64,000 bases of DNA, from assembly GCF_003390865.1 (NCBI RefSeq), contig NZ_QMEJ01000001.1:1116001-1180000 (forward strand). Reading direction: 5' to 3'. Made by a program: the position numbers and the translations under genes. Below the pieces are notes generated by a model. That model did no database searches. It had not been told where the DNA came from and worked only from the letters and a program-made list of their open reading frames with translations. This document shows positions 19,654 to 29,533 of this stretch, piece by piece. The number at the start of each line of letters is the position of its first letter. The first letter of the stretch is position 1. The stretch comes from Tropicimonas sp. IMCC34011. Lineage in GTDB: Bacteria; Pseudomonadota; Alphaproteobacteria; Rhodobacterales; Rhodobacteraceae.

Positions 19654-19664
19654 GGACCGCGCCG

Positions 19665-21335
19665 GTGCCGGATTTCGACAACATCGCCAAGCGATATCCC
19701 GGCGCCGGAACGCTGGTGAAGGGCATCCAGCTCCTCGAACTGATCGGGGAGGCCCAGGCGCCCTGCACCTCCGCGCACCTCCTGCGCGAAACCGGCCTGC
19801 CCAAGGCGACGCTCTACCGGCTCCTCGGCGCGCTGGTGGAGTTCGGCTATCTCAAGCACGACAACGCGGCAAAGACCTACTCCCTCGGCAAGCGGTTCAT
19901 CGAGCTGGGGCGGTCCTCCCTCTCCTCCTTCGACCTGCGATCGGCGGCGGAGCATGAACTGTCCCGCCTCTCCGCGGAGCTCGGCCAGACGGTTTCGCTG
20001 ACCGTCCTCGAGGGGGACGAGATCATCTACGTCGACGTCCGCCGCCCGCAGAACCCGCTCGCCGTCGGCGTCGATGTGGGCCGCTCGGTGCCGGCCGCCG
20101 AGTCCGCTTCCGGGCGGGCGATGATGGCGGCGATGGCCCCGCACGAGATGAGCCGCTTCATCACCAGCTACGACCGAGACACCCAGCACAGCATCCTGTC
20201 GGAAATCGCGATCAGCCGGGCGCGGGGCTATTCCATCGCTGAATCGGGGTCCGTCCCCGGCCTCATCGTCGTTGCGGTGGAGGTCCACGGGCCGCCGGGA
20301 ATGGGCCGCGGCGCCATCGCGGTGACCGCTCACGAAAGCGCGCTCGGCCTCGAACAGCGCCATATCGTCGGGCGGGACCTGATGGAATCCGCCCGCCGCG
20401 TGATGGGCAACATAGGAACCGCCAGCGTGAGCATCTCCCCCAACCCGCGCCGCCACAGCCACATCGCCGAGACGCTGGAATGCGTGGACGCCGCCGGCGC
20501 CATCGTCGGCGAAGGGCCGGTCTGGGACGCGCGGGAAAACCTCCTGCGCTGGGTCGACATCGCGGCGCCTGCCACGCGCATCTTCGATCCCGCGGGCGCG
20601 AGGAGCGCGATGCACCCCTCCCCCCGCCTGGTCTCGGCCGTCCTTCCCGCCTCGGACGGAACGATGATGGCCGTCACGCAGAACGGCCTCGAACGGCTCG
20701 GCCCCTCCGGCGATCTGGATCCCATCCACGATCCCGAGGCGCATCTGCCCTCCAACCGCTTCAACGACGCCAAGTGCGACAGTTCGGGCCGGGTCTGGGC
20801 CGGGACGATGAGCCTCGACGCCTCGATGCCGTCGGGCTCGCTCTACCGCTTCGACACGCCCACCTCCTCCCGCGCGGTGGACGGGGGCTTCCAGGTTTCC
20901 AACGGTCTCGGCTGGTCGGCCGACGACCGGACCTTCTACTTCACCGATTCAGGCCTCGGCACTGTCTTCGCCTACGATTACGACGCCGCCGAAGGGGCGA
21001 TCACCGGCCGCCGCGTCTTTCTCACGGTGGACCCGCGGGACGGCAAGCCCGACGGTCTGTCCGTGGATGCCGAGGGCAATGTCTGGATCGCCTTCTGGGA
21101 TGGCTGGCGCGTGGCGGGCTACACGCCCGGCGGCCGCCTGATCCGGGAAATCGACATGCCCGTCCCGCGCCCGACGAGTTGCTGCTTCGGCGGGCCGGAC
21201 CTCACCACCCTCTACATCACCTCCGCGTCGATCCGCCTGCCTGCGCAGGTGCTCTCCGAAGCGCCGCTGTCGGGCGGTCTCTTCGCGATCGAGATGGACA
21301 TACCCGGCCTGCCGACCCGCGAGGTGGCGGTGTGA
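19665..21335 (+). CDS. IclR-family transcriptional regulator fused to SMP-30/gluconolactonase-type lactonase
   Basis: This is a single 556-residue frame. Residues ~14-75 form an IclR winged helix (KGIQLLELIGEAQAPCTSAHLLRETGLPKATLYRLL, shown here in part as LPKATLYRLLGALVEFGYL) and ~85-250 an IclR ligand-binding domain (GEIIYVDVRRPQ-like and RARGYSIAESGSVPG segments). From ~268 to the end is a complete SMP-30/regucalcin beta-propeller, with the metal ligand Glu283 in VGEGPVWD, SNRFNDAKCDSSGRVWAGTM, VSNGLGWS and FTDSG. There is no stop codon or frameshift between the parts. The start is a GTG. It may sense a lactone or sugar acid, regulate both divergent operons, and also open the sugar lactone to feed the dehydratase. 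Whether one polypeptide does both is inference. Confidence 0.9.
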   Translation: MPDFDNIAKRYPGAGTLVKGIQLLELIGEAQAPCTSAHLLRETGLPKATLYRLLGALVEFGYLKHDNAAKTYSLGKRFIELGRSSLSSFDLRSAAEHELSRLSAELGQTVSLTVLEGDEIIYVDVRRPQNPLAVGVDVGRSVPAAESASGRAMMAAMAPHEMSRFITSYDRDTQHSILSEIAISRARGYSIAESGSVPGLIVVAVEVHGPPGMGRGAIAVTAHESALGLEQRHIVGRDLMESARRVMGNIGTASVSISPNPRRHSHIAETLECVDAAGAIVGEGPVWDARENLLRWVDIAAPATRIFDPAGARSAMHPSPRLVSAVLPASDGTMMAVTQNGLERLGPSGDLDPIHDPEAHLPSNRFNDAKCDSSGRVWAGTMSLDASMPSGSLYRFDTPTSSRAVDGGFQVSNGLGWSADDRTFYFTDSGLGTVFAYDYDAAEGAITGRRVFLTVDPRDGKPDGLSVDAEGNVWIAFWDGWRVAGYTPGGRLIREIDMPVPRPTSCCFGGPDLTTLYITSASIRLPAQVLSEAPLSGGLFAIEMDIPGLPTREVAV

Positions 21336-22063
21336 GCGCGCATCAGGGCGCGCATGTCCTCGTCACCGGTGCCGCGGCGGGGATCGGCAAGGCGACGGCG
21401 CTTGCCTTCGCCCGCGCCGGCGCCGAGGTCTCGGCGCTTGACCGAGACGCCATCGCCATCGCCCCCGAAGACGCCGGGCCGGGGCACGTCCACCCCGTCC
21501 GGCTCGACCTGCGGGATCTGGACGCACTCGAAGACGTCGTCGCGGATCTTGTCCGGCAGCGCGGCCCGGTACGGGTCCTGGTGAACAATGCAGGCGTCGA
21601 CCGGCGTATGGCCCTGGGCGAGCTGACGCCCGGCGCGTGGCGGGAAATGATGGCGCTCAACCTCGACCACCACGCCGCCCTCGCCCGCCTCGTGGCGCCG
21701 GGCATGGAGGCGGCCGGCGGCGGCGCCATCGTGAATCTCTCCTCCACCGCGTGGATGAAGCTCGCGGGCAACCTCGCCGCCTACCATGCCGCGAAGGCGG
21801 GCATCGTCGGACTGACCCGCGGCCTCGCGCGGGACCTGGGCCCGAAGGGGATCCGGGTGAACGCCATCGCGCCCGGTCGGGTGGTCACGGAGCGCGTGGA
21901 GGCCGGGCTCACCGATGACTGGATCGCCGAGACCCACGCGCTTCAATGCATCCCGGACCTGATCCGCGCGGACGACATCGCGGAGGCCGCCCTCTGGCTC
22001 GCCTCACCGGGCGCCCGCATGGTGACGGGACAGACGCTCGTCGTGGACGGCGGCGTGGTCTGA
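21332..22063 (+). CDS. SDR-family oxidoreductase, probable sugar 1-dehydrogenase of the locus
   Basis: The 243-residue classical short-chain dehydrogenase has the cofactor motif VTGAAAGIGKA, NNAGV, the catalytic Ser in NLSSTAW, the Tyr/Lys pair in AYHAAKAG, and the usual C-terminal GQTLVVDGG. The GTG start overlaps the fusion gene stop by 4 nt. As last gene of the operon encoding lactonase, dehydratase and importer, it is the natural candidate for oxidising the imported aldose to its lactone. A role as a sugar-alcohol or keto-acid dehydrogenase is also possible. A strong terminator follows. Confidence 0.88.
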   Translation: MSAHQGAHVLVTGAAAGIGKATALAFARAGAEVSALDRDAIAIAPEDAGPGHVHPVRLDLRDLDALEDVVADLVRQRGPVRVLVNNAGVDRRMALGELTPGAWREMMALNLDHHAALARLVAPGMEAAGGGAIVNLSSTAWMKLAGNLAAYHAAKAGIVGLTRGLARDLGPKGIRVNAIAPGRVVTERVEAGLTDDWIAETHALQCIPDLIRADDIAEAALWLASPGARMVTGQTLVVDGGVV

Positions 22064-22084
22064 CCAGCCGCTAACCGGTTGCGC

Positions 22085-22106
22085 GGGGGGCCGAAGCCCC
22101 CCCTTT
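22085..22106. terminator. Intrinsic terminator between the sugar-acid operon and betA
   Basis: GGGGGGC (22085-22091), a CGAA tetraloop, GCCCCCC (22096-22102), then C and TTT. It lies in the 46-bp gap between converging genes and is strongest in the plus direction. Confidence 0.8.
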
Positions 22107-22109
22107 GCA

Positions 22110-23777
22110 TCACCGGACCGGGTCGCTCTCGCGCTGCCGGGTCTGCCAGTCGCGCGCTTCCCACCATCCGCCCTCTTCGGGCGGCAGGGGGGCCCGGCCA
22201 AGGACGGCATCGGCGATCTTCTCTCCCGCCATGATCGACGGGGCATTGAGGTTGCCGTTCGTGATGCGTGGGAAGATCGAGCTGTCCGCCACCCGCAGCC
22301 CCTCTAGGCCGATCACCCTGCCCTCCGGATCGACGACGGCGCCCGGGTCGTCCTTCCGCCCCATCTTCGCGGTACCGCAGGGGTGATAGGCGCTCTCCAC
22401 CTCCTCGCGGATCACGTCGTCGAGTTCGTCATCCGTCTGCGCCGCGGCACCCGGCGTAATCTCCGCCCCGCGGAACGCGTCGAAGGCTGGCTGGGCGACG
22501 ATCTCGCGCGTCAGGCGAATGCAGCGACGGAAATCCTCCCAGTCCTTCTCCTCGGCCATGTAGTTGAACAGGATCGAGGGCGCCTCGGCCGGATCCGCGG
22601 AGGTCAGCCGGACATTGCCGCGGCTCGGCGAGCGCATCGGGCCGACATGGCACTGGAAGCCGTGTCCCTCGGCCGCGGTTTTGCCGTCGTAGCGCACGGC
22701 AAGGGGCAGGAAGTGGTACTGGATGTCGGGATAGCGAACCCCGGCCCTCGAGCGCACGAAGCCCGCGCTCTCGAACTGGTTCGAGGCACCGGGACCCTTC
22801 CGGCCCAGGACCCAGCGTGCGCCGACATAGGCCTTCCCGAGGAGCGACCAGTATTTGAAGAGGCTGACCGGCTGCGTCGCGGCGTACTGGATGTACATCT
22901 CGAGGTGGTCCTGAAGGTTCGAGCCGACGCCGGGACGATCGGCGACCACCTCGATCCCGAGCTCCGCGAGATGCGCGGCAGGGCCGATCCCGGAGAGCAT
23001 GAGGAGCTTCGGAGTGTTGAAGGCGGAGGCAGAGAGGATCACCTCCCGCCCGGCCCGCACGATCTCCCCGGTCCCGAGCGCGACGCCCGTGGCGCGGCCC
23101 TCCTCGATGACGACCTTGGCAGCCTCGCCGCGCACCATCCTGACCCGGCCGGTCTTGAGCGCGGGCCTCAGATAGGCGGAGGCGGCGGACCAGCGGCGGC
23201 CTTTCCAGATTGTCGCATCGAACGGCCCGAAGCCCTCCTGGCGGATTCCGTTGTAGTCCTTCGTCTCGCCGTAGCCCGCCTCGCGGCCGGCCTCGACGAA
23301 GGCCTTCACCAGCGGGTTGTCCCGCTTGCCGCGCGTGACATGGAGCGGGCCGTCATGCCCCCTGCGCGCCGCATCGCCGCCATGGATGCCGGCATGCCAG
23401 TTTTCCATACGGCGGAAATACGGAGCGACATCGGACCACGACCAGCCGGAGGCGCCGCTTTCGGCCCAGTGCTCGTAATCGAGCGGGTGGCCGCGGACAT
23501 AGATCATGCCGTTGATCGAGGAGGACCCGCCGATCACCCGGCCCCTCGGCGCGGCGAGGCGCCGGCCGCCGAGATGGGGCTCGGGCTCGGTGGTGTATCC
23601 CCAATCGTAGCGGCGCATGTTCATCGGGTAGGACAGTGCGCCCGGCATCTGGATAAACGGGCCGGCATCGGTGCCGCCCGATTCCACGATCGTGACGGAG
23701 CGGCCCGCTTCGGACAGCCGGTAGGCCATGGCGCAGCCCGCCGAGCCGGCGCCGACGATGACGTAATCGGTGCTCAT
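22110..23777 (-). CDS. betA: Choline dehydrogenase (BetA), GMC oxidoreductase
   Basis: The 555-residue flavoprotein begins [20 protein letters not shown] (ADP-binding motif). It has the GMC signatures [22 protein letters not shown] and [19 protein letters not shown], and the C-terminal PCGTAKMG plus [16 protein letters not shown]. It oxidises choline to betaine aldehyde, and partly to betaine, at the membrane. It is the last gene of betI-betC-betB-betA and its length is normal for BetA. The context of choline-sulfatase and the choline importer makes the assignment firm. Confidence 0.95.
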   Translation of the reverse strand: MSTDYVIVGAGSAGCAMAYRLSEAGRSVTIVESGGTDAGPFIQMPGALSYPMNMRRYDWGYTTEPEPHLGGRRLAAPRGRVIGGSSSINGMIYVRGHPLDYEHWAESGASGWSWSDVAPYFRRMENWHAGIHGGDAARRGHDGPLHVTRGKRDNPLVKAFVEAGREAGYGETKDYNGIRQEGFGPFDATIWKGRRWSAASAYLRPALKTGRVRMVRGEAAKVVIEEGRATGVALGTGEIVRAGREVILSASAFNTPKLLMLSGIGPAAHLAELGIEVVADRPGVGSNLQDHLEMYIQYAATQPVSLFKYWSLLGKAYVGARWVLGRKGPGASNQFESAGFVRSRAGVRYPDIQYHFLPLAVRYDGKTAAEGHGFQCHVGPMRSPSRGNVRLTSADPAEAPSILFNYMAEEKDWEDFRRCIRLTREIVAQPAFDAFRGAEITPGAAAQTDDELDDVIREEVESAYHPCGTAKMGRKDDPGAVVDPEGRVIGLEGLRVADSSIFPRITNGNLNAPSIMAGEKIADAVLGRAPLPPEEGGWWEARDWQTRQRESDPVR

Positions 23778-23858
23778 CGGATCGCTCCGGCGCGAGGGGC
23801 GCGGCGGCGGGACGCTCCCGGCGCGGCCCTCCCCGGACCCGCAGGACGAAGATAGCGG

Positions 23859-25316
23859 TCAGAAGGGCGCATCGACGCCTCCCATGCCGACATAGACGGT
23901 CTTGAGGCGGCTGTAGAACTCGATGGCGGCATGGCCGTTCTCCCGGCCGACGCCGCTGGCCTTCACACCGCCGAACGGCAGCTCCACGGGGGTCAGGTTG
24001 TAGGTGTTGATCCAGCAGGTGCCGGCGTCCAGCCGGGCGGCCATCCGGTGAGCGCGGGAAATGTCGCGGGTGAAGACCCCGGCGGCGAGGCCGTAGGGCG
24101 TGGCATTGGCGCGGGCAAGCGCCTCCTCCTCCGTTTTGAAGGACAGGACGGACATGACCGGCCCGAAGATTTCCTCGCGGGCAAGGCTCATCTCGTCGGT
24201 GACGTCCGCGAAGACCGTGGGCGCGACGAAGTAGCCTTTCCCCTCGAGCCGGGTTCCGCCGCAGACGAGGCGGGCGCCCTCCGCCTTTCCGGCCTCGATA
24301 TGGCCCATGACCTTCTCGAGCTGCGCCTCGCTGACGAGGGGACCGAGGGTGGTCTCCGGATCGAGGGGATCACCGGCCTTCGCCTCGGCAGTGCGGTCCG
24401 CGAGCCGGGCGAGAAAGTCCTCCAGCACGTCCTCCTGCACGAAGACGCGAGTGCCGTTGGAGCAGATCTGGCCCGAGGAATAGAAGTTGCCGAGGATGGC
24501 CCCTCCGACGGCCGCGTCGAGATCGGCATCCTCCATGACGATCATCGGGGACTTGCCGCCGAGTTCCATGGTCGCAGCCTTCAGCCCGCGCGCGGCCGCC
24601 TCGTAGACCCGGCGGCCGGTGGGGACCGAGCCGGTGAGGGAGACCTTCGCGACGCGCTCGTCCTCGATCAGGGCCGCGCCGACGGCGCCCCGTCCCTGCA
24701 CCACCTGGAAGAGGCCTTCGGGCAGCCCCGCCTCGATGTAGATCTCGGCCAGTTTCAGGGCGGAGAGGGGCGTGGTTTCAGAGGGTTTGAAGACCATCGC
24801 GTTGCCGCAGGCGAGCGCGGGGGCGGATTTCCACGCGGCGATCTGGATCGGGTAGTTCCACGCGCCGATGCCCACGCAGACGCCGAACGGTTCCCTGCGG
24901 GTGTATCCGAAGTCTTCCCCGAGCTGGACATGCTCGCCCGCGATGCCGGCGGCGATCCCGCCGAACCATTCGAGAGCGTCTGCGGCGGACGCGGCATCCG
25001 CGACGCGCGTCTCCTGAATCGGTTTGCCGGTATCGAGGGTCTCGAGGCGGGAGAGATCCTCGTTGCGCTCGCGCAGGATATCGGCGGCACGGCGCAGGAC
25101 GCGCCCGCGCTCGACGCCGGGGCGCGCGGCCCAGTCGCGCCAGGCGGCCTCGGCGCCGGAAAGCGCCGCCTCGATCACGGCCGGGGTCGCCTCGTTCAGA
25201 AGCGTGATGCGCTCCGCCGTGGCGGGATAGATCACGGGCAGCTCGGCGCCTTCGGCATCACCGACCAGGTTGCCGTTCACGAAGTGGCTGCCCTCGGGCT
25301 GGACGTCATAAGTCAT
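23859..25316 (-). CDS. betB: Betaine aldehyde dehydrogenase (BetB)
   Basis: The 485-residue NAD(P)-dependent aldehyde dehydrogenase carries the glutamate motif MELGGKSPM, the nucleophilic Cys in [14 protein letters not shown], and the typical BetB tail GKEN-like [22 protein letters not shown]. It finishes conversion of choline to glycine betaine, an osmolyte and carbon source. The chosen start is [15 protein letters not shown] at 25316, 16 bp after betC; a longer in-frame version overlaps betC and is not supported. There are 81 bp between it and betA. Confidence 0.95.
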   Translation of the reverse strand: MTYDVQPEGSHFVNGNLVGDAEGAELPVIYPATAERITLLNEATPAVIEAALSGAEAAWRDWAARPGVERGRVLRRAADILRERNEDLSRLETLDTGKPIQETRVADAASAADALEWFGGIAAGIAGEHVQLGEDFGYTRREPFGVCVGIGAWNYPIQIAAWKSAPALACGNAMVFKPSETTPLSALKLAEIYIEAGLPEGLFQVVQGRGAVGAALIEDERVAKVSLTGSVPTGRRVYEAAARGLKAATMELGGKSPMIVMEDADLDAAVGGAILGNFYSSGQICSNGTRVFVQEDVLEDFLARLADRTAEAKAGDPLDPETTLGPLVSEAQLEKVMGHIEAGKAEGARLVCGGTRLEGKGYFVAPTVFADVTDEMSLAREEIFGPVMSVLSFKTEEEALARANATPYGLAAGVFTRDISRAHRMAARLDAGTCWINTYNLTPVELPFGGVKASGVGRENGHAAIEFYSRLKTVYVGMGGVDAPF

Positions 25317-25332
25317 GTCTTCGGCCTTCTCG

Positions 25333-26841
25333 TCATTCACCACGGGGGAAGCGGCGGCGCTCCTCGACCGTGTTGAGATCCATGTGGTTGCGCATGAAGC
25401 GCTCGGAGGACTTGGTTTCGGGCTCATGGTCCCACGGGGTGTACCGGCCTGCGCGGAGGGCGTCGTAGACCACCCACCGGCGGGCCTGGCTCTGGCGGAC
25501 CTGGCTGTCGAAGAGGTCGAGGTCCCAGCGTGCCTCCGACAGCTCCCGCATCCGCTTCAGCGTATCGGCATGGGCAGGATCGCCCGCGAGGTTCGTCAAC
25601 TCGTCCGGATCCTCATCCATGTCGTAGAGCTGGTCCGGATCGAGCTGGCAGCGGGTATACTTCCAGCGCCCGTCCCGGAGCGTCACGACAGGGGCATAGG
25701 AGCCTTCGGCGCAGTATTCGATCGCGACCGGCGCCGGACGCGGATCGCCGGACGCGACCGGCAGGGCCGAGTGACCGTCCGTCCAGGGTGACACCTCCCC
25801 CATGTCGATCCCGGCGAGATCGCAGAGGGTCGCACACAGATCGACTGTCGAGACGGGCTCTGCCACGTGACCGGCCTCGATGCCGGCGCCCGCGACCATG
25901 AACGGGACGCGTGAGGAGCCGTCGAAGGGCGACATCTTGAACCACAGGCCGCGCTCGCCGAGCATGTCCCCGTGGTCCGAGGTAAAGACCACGGCGCAGT
26001 CCTGCCGCGTGCGCTCGACGATATCCAGAAGCTCGCCGATCTTCTCGTCGAGATAGGAGATGTTGGCGAAGTACGCCCGACGGGAGCGGCGGACATGCTC
26101 GTTCTCGATCTCGAAGCGGTGCCAGTCATTGGCGTCGTAGATGCGCTTCGAATGGGCGTCATGCTCCTCGTACGGGATCGGCTGGACGCGCGGCTCCAGA
26201 TGTCCACAATCCTCGTAGAGATCCCAGAAGCGGCGGCGGGCGACGTAGGGATCGTGCGGATGCGTGAAGGAGACGGTGACGCACCACGGCCGCCCCTCCT
26301 CTTCCCGCGCGAGATCGTAGAGCTTCTGGCCGGCGCGGAAGGCGACCTCGTCGTCGTAGTCCATCTGGTTGGAGATCTCGGCGACGCCGGCTCCCGTGAC
26401 CGATCCCATGTTGTGATACCACCAGTCGATCCGCTCGCCGGGCTTTCGGTAATCCGGGGTCCAGCCGAAATCGGCGGGATAGATATCCGTCGTCAGGCGC
26501 TCCTCGAACCCGTGCAGCTGGTCGGGCCCGACGAAATGCATCTTGCCGACGAGCGCGGTGTGGTAGCCGGCGCGGCGCAGGTGGTGCGCATAGGTCGGGA
26601 CCGAAGCGGGCAGCTCGGCGGCATTGTCGTAGACGCCGGTGCGGGACGGCAACTGCCCCGTCATCATGCTGGCGCGGGACGGCCCGCAGAGCGGCGAGGG
26701 ACAATAGGCCGTCTCGAACCGCGCGGATCGCTCCGCCAGGCGCTTGAGGTTGGGCGTGTGAAGCCAGTCCGCCGGGCCGTCCGGGAAGAGCGTGCCGGTC
26801 AACTGATCGACCATGATGACCAGGATATTGGGGCGCGTCAT
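25333..26841 (-). CDS. betC: Choline-sulfatase (BetC)
   Basis: The 502-residue sulfatase has the N-terminal metal site [10 protein letters not shown], the formylglycine-forming active-site Cys in [12 protein letters not shown] (C-x-P-S-R type), the catalytic Lys/His region GKMHFVGP, and the metal site [12 protein letters not shown]. The C-terminal region [23 protein letters not shown] is the choline-sulfatase family tail. It hydrolyses choline-O-sulfate to choline and sulfate in the cytoplasm. There is no signal peptide. It overlaps betI by 4 nt. Cysteine-type maturation by a formylglycine-generating enzyme or anSME encoded elsewhere is expected. Confidence 0.95.
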   Translation of the reverse strand: MTRPNILVIMVDQLTGTLFPDGPADWLHTPNLKRLAERSARFETAYCPSPLCGPSRASMMTGQLPSRTGVYDNAAELPASVPTYAHHLRRAGYHTALVGKMHFVGPDQLHGFEERLTTDIYPADFGWTPDYRKPGERIDWWYHNMGSVTGAGVAEISNQMDYDDEVAFRAGQKLYDLAREEEGRPWCVTVSFTHPHDPYVARRRFWDLYEDCGHLEPRVQPIPYEEHDAHSKRIYDANDWHRFEIENEHVRRSRRAYFANISYLDEKIGELLDIVERTRQDCAVVFTSDHGDMLGERGLWFKMSPFDGSSRVPFMVAGAGIEAGHVAEPVSTVDLCATLCDLAGIDMGEVSPWTDGHSALPVASGDPRPAPVAIEYCAEGSYAPVVTLRDGRWKYTRCQLDPDQLYDMDEDPDELTNLAGDPAHADTLKRMRELSEARWDLDLFDSQVRQSQARRWVVYDALRAGRYTPWDHEPETKSSERFMRNHMDLNTVEERRRFPRGE

Positions 26842-27425
26842 TGGAGTCTTCCCTGTGCCAGGACGAGATCGAGATAGGAGTAAACGGTCGCTTCGGCCGC
26901 TTCCGCATCGGCTTCCTCGTCCCCGACCGCGTGCCTGAGGTAGACGCCGTCGATCAGGGCGCCGAGCGCGGCACCGGCGGCCACCGCGCGGTCGCCGACG
27001 AGGGGGCGCAGTTCGCAGATCAGGTTGGAGGCGAGGCGGCGATGGTAGATTCGCAAGAGCCTGGCGGTCTCGGGCGAATTGCGGGCCTGGATGTAGAAGA
27101 CGAGCCAGGCGCCGATCACCTCGTTGCGAAAGTTCGGATCCTCGAAGGACGCGCGCAGGATGGCCGCGAGCCGCTCCCGCGGGCCGCTTGCCCGGGTCAG
27201 GGCCGCGCGCACGCCGCGTCCGTATTCGGACAGGATGTAGCGCATCGCGGCGAGGAAGATCCTGTCCTTGCCGCCGAAGTAATGGTGGGCAAGCGCGGCG
27301 GACATGCCGGCGGAGCGCGCGATCCGGCTCACGGGAACCTCGAGCGTGCCGGCCGAGCCGACCTCCCGTATTGTCGCTTTCAGGAGCGCTTCCTTTCGAA
27401 TAGGCTCCATTCCGATCTTCGGCAC
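26838..27425 (-). CDS. betI: TetR-family repressor of choline catabolism (BetI)
   Basis: The start is taken at the GTG giving V(M)PKIGMEPIRKEALL, which matches BetI proteins both in N-terminal sequence and in length (195 residues). The winged-helix region (VSRIARSAGMSAALAHHYFGGKDRIF) is near residues 25-52 and includes the family hallmark ALAHHYFGGK. BetI represses bet genes and is released by choline. It is the first gene of the minus operon; the 85-bp gap to choX carries an ATTGATCGGTCAAT palindrome very like the E. coli BetI site, so both arms are probably under its control. Confidence 0.93.
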   Translation of the reverse strand: MPKIGMEPIRKEALLKATIREVGSAGTLEVPVSRIARSAGMSAALAHHYFGGKDRIFLAAMRYILSEYGRGVRAALTRASGPRERLAAILRASFEDPNFRNEVIGAWLVFYIQARNSPETARLLRIYHRRLASNLICELRPLVGDRAVAAGAALGALIDGVYLRHAVGDEEADAEAAEATVYSYLDLVLAQGRLQ

Positions 27426-27474
27426 ATCGACCCCCGGCGGCAGAAAGGTGTTGCCGGAGCCATGTCGATTTTTT

Positions 27475-27488
27475 ATTGATCGGTCAAT
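27475..27488. promoter_or_regulatory. Candidate BetI operator between betI and choX
   Basis: ATTGATCGGTCAAT is a palindrome (arms ATTGA/TCAAT) in the AT-rich divergent gap. It closely resembles the core recalled for the E. coli BetI operator (ATTGAACGTCCAAT). It lies 23 bp before the choX start codon. Confidence 0.7.
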
Positions 27489-27510
27489 CAAGAAAACAGG
27501 GAGACCCAAC

Positions 27511-28434
27511 ATGACGTTCAAGACCACCCTTTCCGCGCTGGCCCTCACAGCCGTTGCCGGGACCGCCTCGGCCCAGGCGCAGTGCGATTCGATCTCGTTC
27601 TCCGATGTCGGCTGGACCGACATCACCGTCACCACCTCCGCCGCGAAGCAGGTCTTCGAGGCGCTGGGGTACGACGTGGACGTGTCCGTCCTGTCCGTGC
27701 CGGTGACGTTCGCGTCGCTGTCGGGCGGCGACATCGACGTCTTCCTCGGCAACTGGATGCCGTCGCAGGAAAGCGCGATCACGCCCTATCTCGACGACGG
27801 CTCGATCGAGTCGGTCAACGACAACCTCACAGGCACGATCTACAACCTCGCCGTGCCGTCCTACACCTATGACAAGGGCCTCCAGTCCTACGAGGATCTC
27901 GCCGAGTTCTCCGACGAGATCGACGGCACGATCTACGGCATCGAGCCCGGCAACGAGGGCAATGCCTACCTCATCAGCCTGATCGAGGAGGGCGAGTACG
28001 GCATGGGCGATCTGAGCATCCGCGAGAGCTCGGAACAGGGCATGCTCAGCCAGGTTCGCCGCGCCGTCGACCGCGACGAGGACATCGTCTTCCTCGGCTG
28101 GGCCCCGCACCCGATGAACGCCAACTTCGAGCTGAAATATCTCGAGGGCGGCGAGGACTTCTTCGGCGGCGAAGGCACGGTCTACACCGTCACCCGCGCG
28201 GGCTTCACCACCGAGTGCCCCAATGCCGGCAAGCTCCTCGAACAGATGGACTTCACGCTCGACATGGAGAACGCCATCATGGGCCGGATCCTCGACGAGG
28301 GCTCCGATCCCGACGAGGCCGTCCAGGCATGGCTGCAGGAGAACCCCGCCGTCATCGAGCCCTGGCTCGAGGGGGTGACCACCGTTGACGGCGAGCCGGG
28401 CCTCGCCGCCGCTCAGACCGCTCTCGGTCTCTGA
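27511..28434 (+). CDS. choX: Choline ABC transporter substrate-binding protein (ChoX)
   Basis: The 307-residue periplasmic protein has a signal peptide (MTFKTTLSALALTAVAGTASAQA) and an OpuAC/ProX-type binding domain. The family segments FSDVGWTDITVTT, DVFLGNWMPSQE, GIEPGNEGNA and FLGWAPHPMN supply Trp and acidic residues around the quaternary ammonium. It delivers choline to ChoW and ChoV. It is first of its operon, divergent from betI, with GGGAGACC ahead of the ATG. A 265-bp gap with a stem-loop separates it from choW. Confidence 0.95.
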   Translation: MTFKTTLSALALTAVAGTASAQAQCDSISFSDVGWTDITVTTSAAKQVFEALGYDVDVSVLSVPVTFASLSGGDIDVFLGNWMPSQESAITPYLDDGSIESVNDNLTGTIYNLAVPSYTYDKGLQSYEDLAEFSDEIDGTIYGIEPGNEGNAYLISLIEEGEYGMGDLSIRESSEQGMLSQVRRAVDRDEDIVFLGWAPHPMNANFELKYLEGGEDFFGGEGTVYTVTRAGFTTECPNAGKLLEQMDFTLDMENAIMGRILDEGSDPDEAVQAWLQENPAVIEPWLEGVTTVDGEPGLAAAQTALGL

Positions 28435-28699
28435 GACAGGGGGTGGCGGCTTCGCTCGATATGGCGGGGCCGCCGCCGCTCCGGGGTTGCGCGCCGCGCG
28501 CAGCCCTATTCCCCCTTCCGTCGCACCGGATGCAAGCCACACCGGGAGGCCCCGCCTCGCCGGAGCCCCGACCGCATCGCCGAGCCTGGCGCAGGCGCGA
28601 GGACCTGCCCCGCTCCGGCCGCACAGGCCCCGAGCCGCGGCGCACCGCGCCGGCAGCAGCCGCGCACCCGGACAGTGACAAGATCAGGAAAGGCCACGA
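28435..28699 (+). other. Long choX-choW intercistronic region with stem-loop
   Basis: This 265-bp GC-rich stretch has no convincing gene. GTGGCGGC (28443-28450) pairs with GCCGCCGC (28469-28476) including one G-U pair, right after choX, forming a probable partial terminator or stabiliser. The remainder is GC-rich and I see no promoter-like boxes in it. Confidence 0.5.
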
Positions 28700-29533
28700 A
28701 TGGACTGGCTGAGCGCGTACAAGATTCCGGTCGGTGATGCCGCCGCGGATCTCTTCAACTGGATACAGAACACCTTCTCCGGCCTCATCGATGCGATCGC
28801 CGAGGGCGGCGAGGGACTGATCGAGGGGATTCTCTGGCTGCTCCTGACGCCGCCCGAGCTGGTCATCATCCTCGCCTTCGTGGCGCTGACATGGGCCCTG
28901 CAACGCAGCTGGCAGGTCTGTCTCTTCGTCCTGCTCGGATTTCTCTTCATCCTGAACCAGGATTACTGGGAGGAGACGGCCGAGACGCTGACGCTGGTGC
29001 TCTCCTCCTGCGTGGTGTGCATGGCGCTCGGGGTGCCGACCGGCGTGGCCGTTGCGCACCGTCCGAAGCTCTATGCCGCGGTGCGCCCGATCCTCGACCT
29101 GATGCAGACGCTGCCGACCTTCGTTTACCTGATCCCGGCGATCGTCTTCTTCGGCATCGGCATGGTGCCCGGCCTCTTCGCCACCGTGATCTTCGTCCTG
29201 CCCGCATCGATCCGCCTGACGCATCTGGGGATCACCGGCACGCCGAAGCCGCTTCTCGAAGCCGCCGACAGCTTCGGCGCCACGCCGCAACAGAAGCTCT
29301 GGAAGGTCGAACTGCCATCGGCGTTTCCGCAGATCATGGCCGGTCTGAACCAGACCATCATGCTGTCGCTGTCCATGGTCGTGGTCGCCGCTCTGGTCGG
29401 GGCGGACGGCCTTGGGGTGCCCGTCGTCCGCGCGCTGAACCAGGTGAATACCTCGCTCGGGTTCGAGAGCGGGATCGTGATCGTGGTCGTGGCCATCATG
29501 CTCGACCGGATGCTGAGGGTGAATCGCAAATGA
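28700..29533 (+). CDS. choW: Choline ABC transporter permease (ChoW)
   Basis: The 277-residue ProW-type permease has an amphipathic N-terminus and about six membrane helices, with LMQTLPTFVYLIPAIVFFGIG and the coupling segment FGATPQQKLWKVELPSAFPQIMAG being characteristic. It overlaps choV by 4 nt. GGAAAGGCC precedes the ATG. It forms the channel for choline import. Confidence 0.95.
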   Translation: MDWLSAYKIPVGDAAADLFNWIQNTFSGLIDAIAEGGEGLIEGILWLLLTPPELVIILAFVALTWALQRSWQVCLFVLLGFLFILNQDYWEETAETLTLVLSSCVVCMALGVPTGVAVAHRPKLYAAVRPILDLMQTLPTFVYLIPAIVFFGIGMVPGLFATVIFVLPASIRLTHLGITGTPKPLLEAADSFGATPQQKLWKVELPSAFPQIMAGLNQTIMLSLSMVVVAALVGADGLGVPVVRALNQVNTSLGFESGIVIVVVAIMLDRMLRVNRK

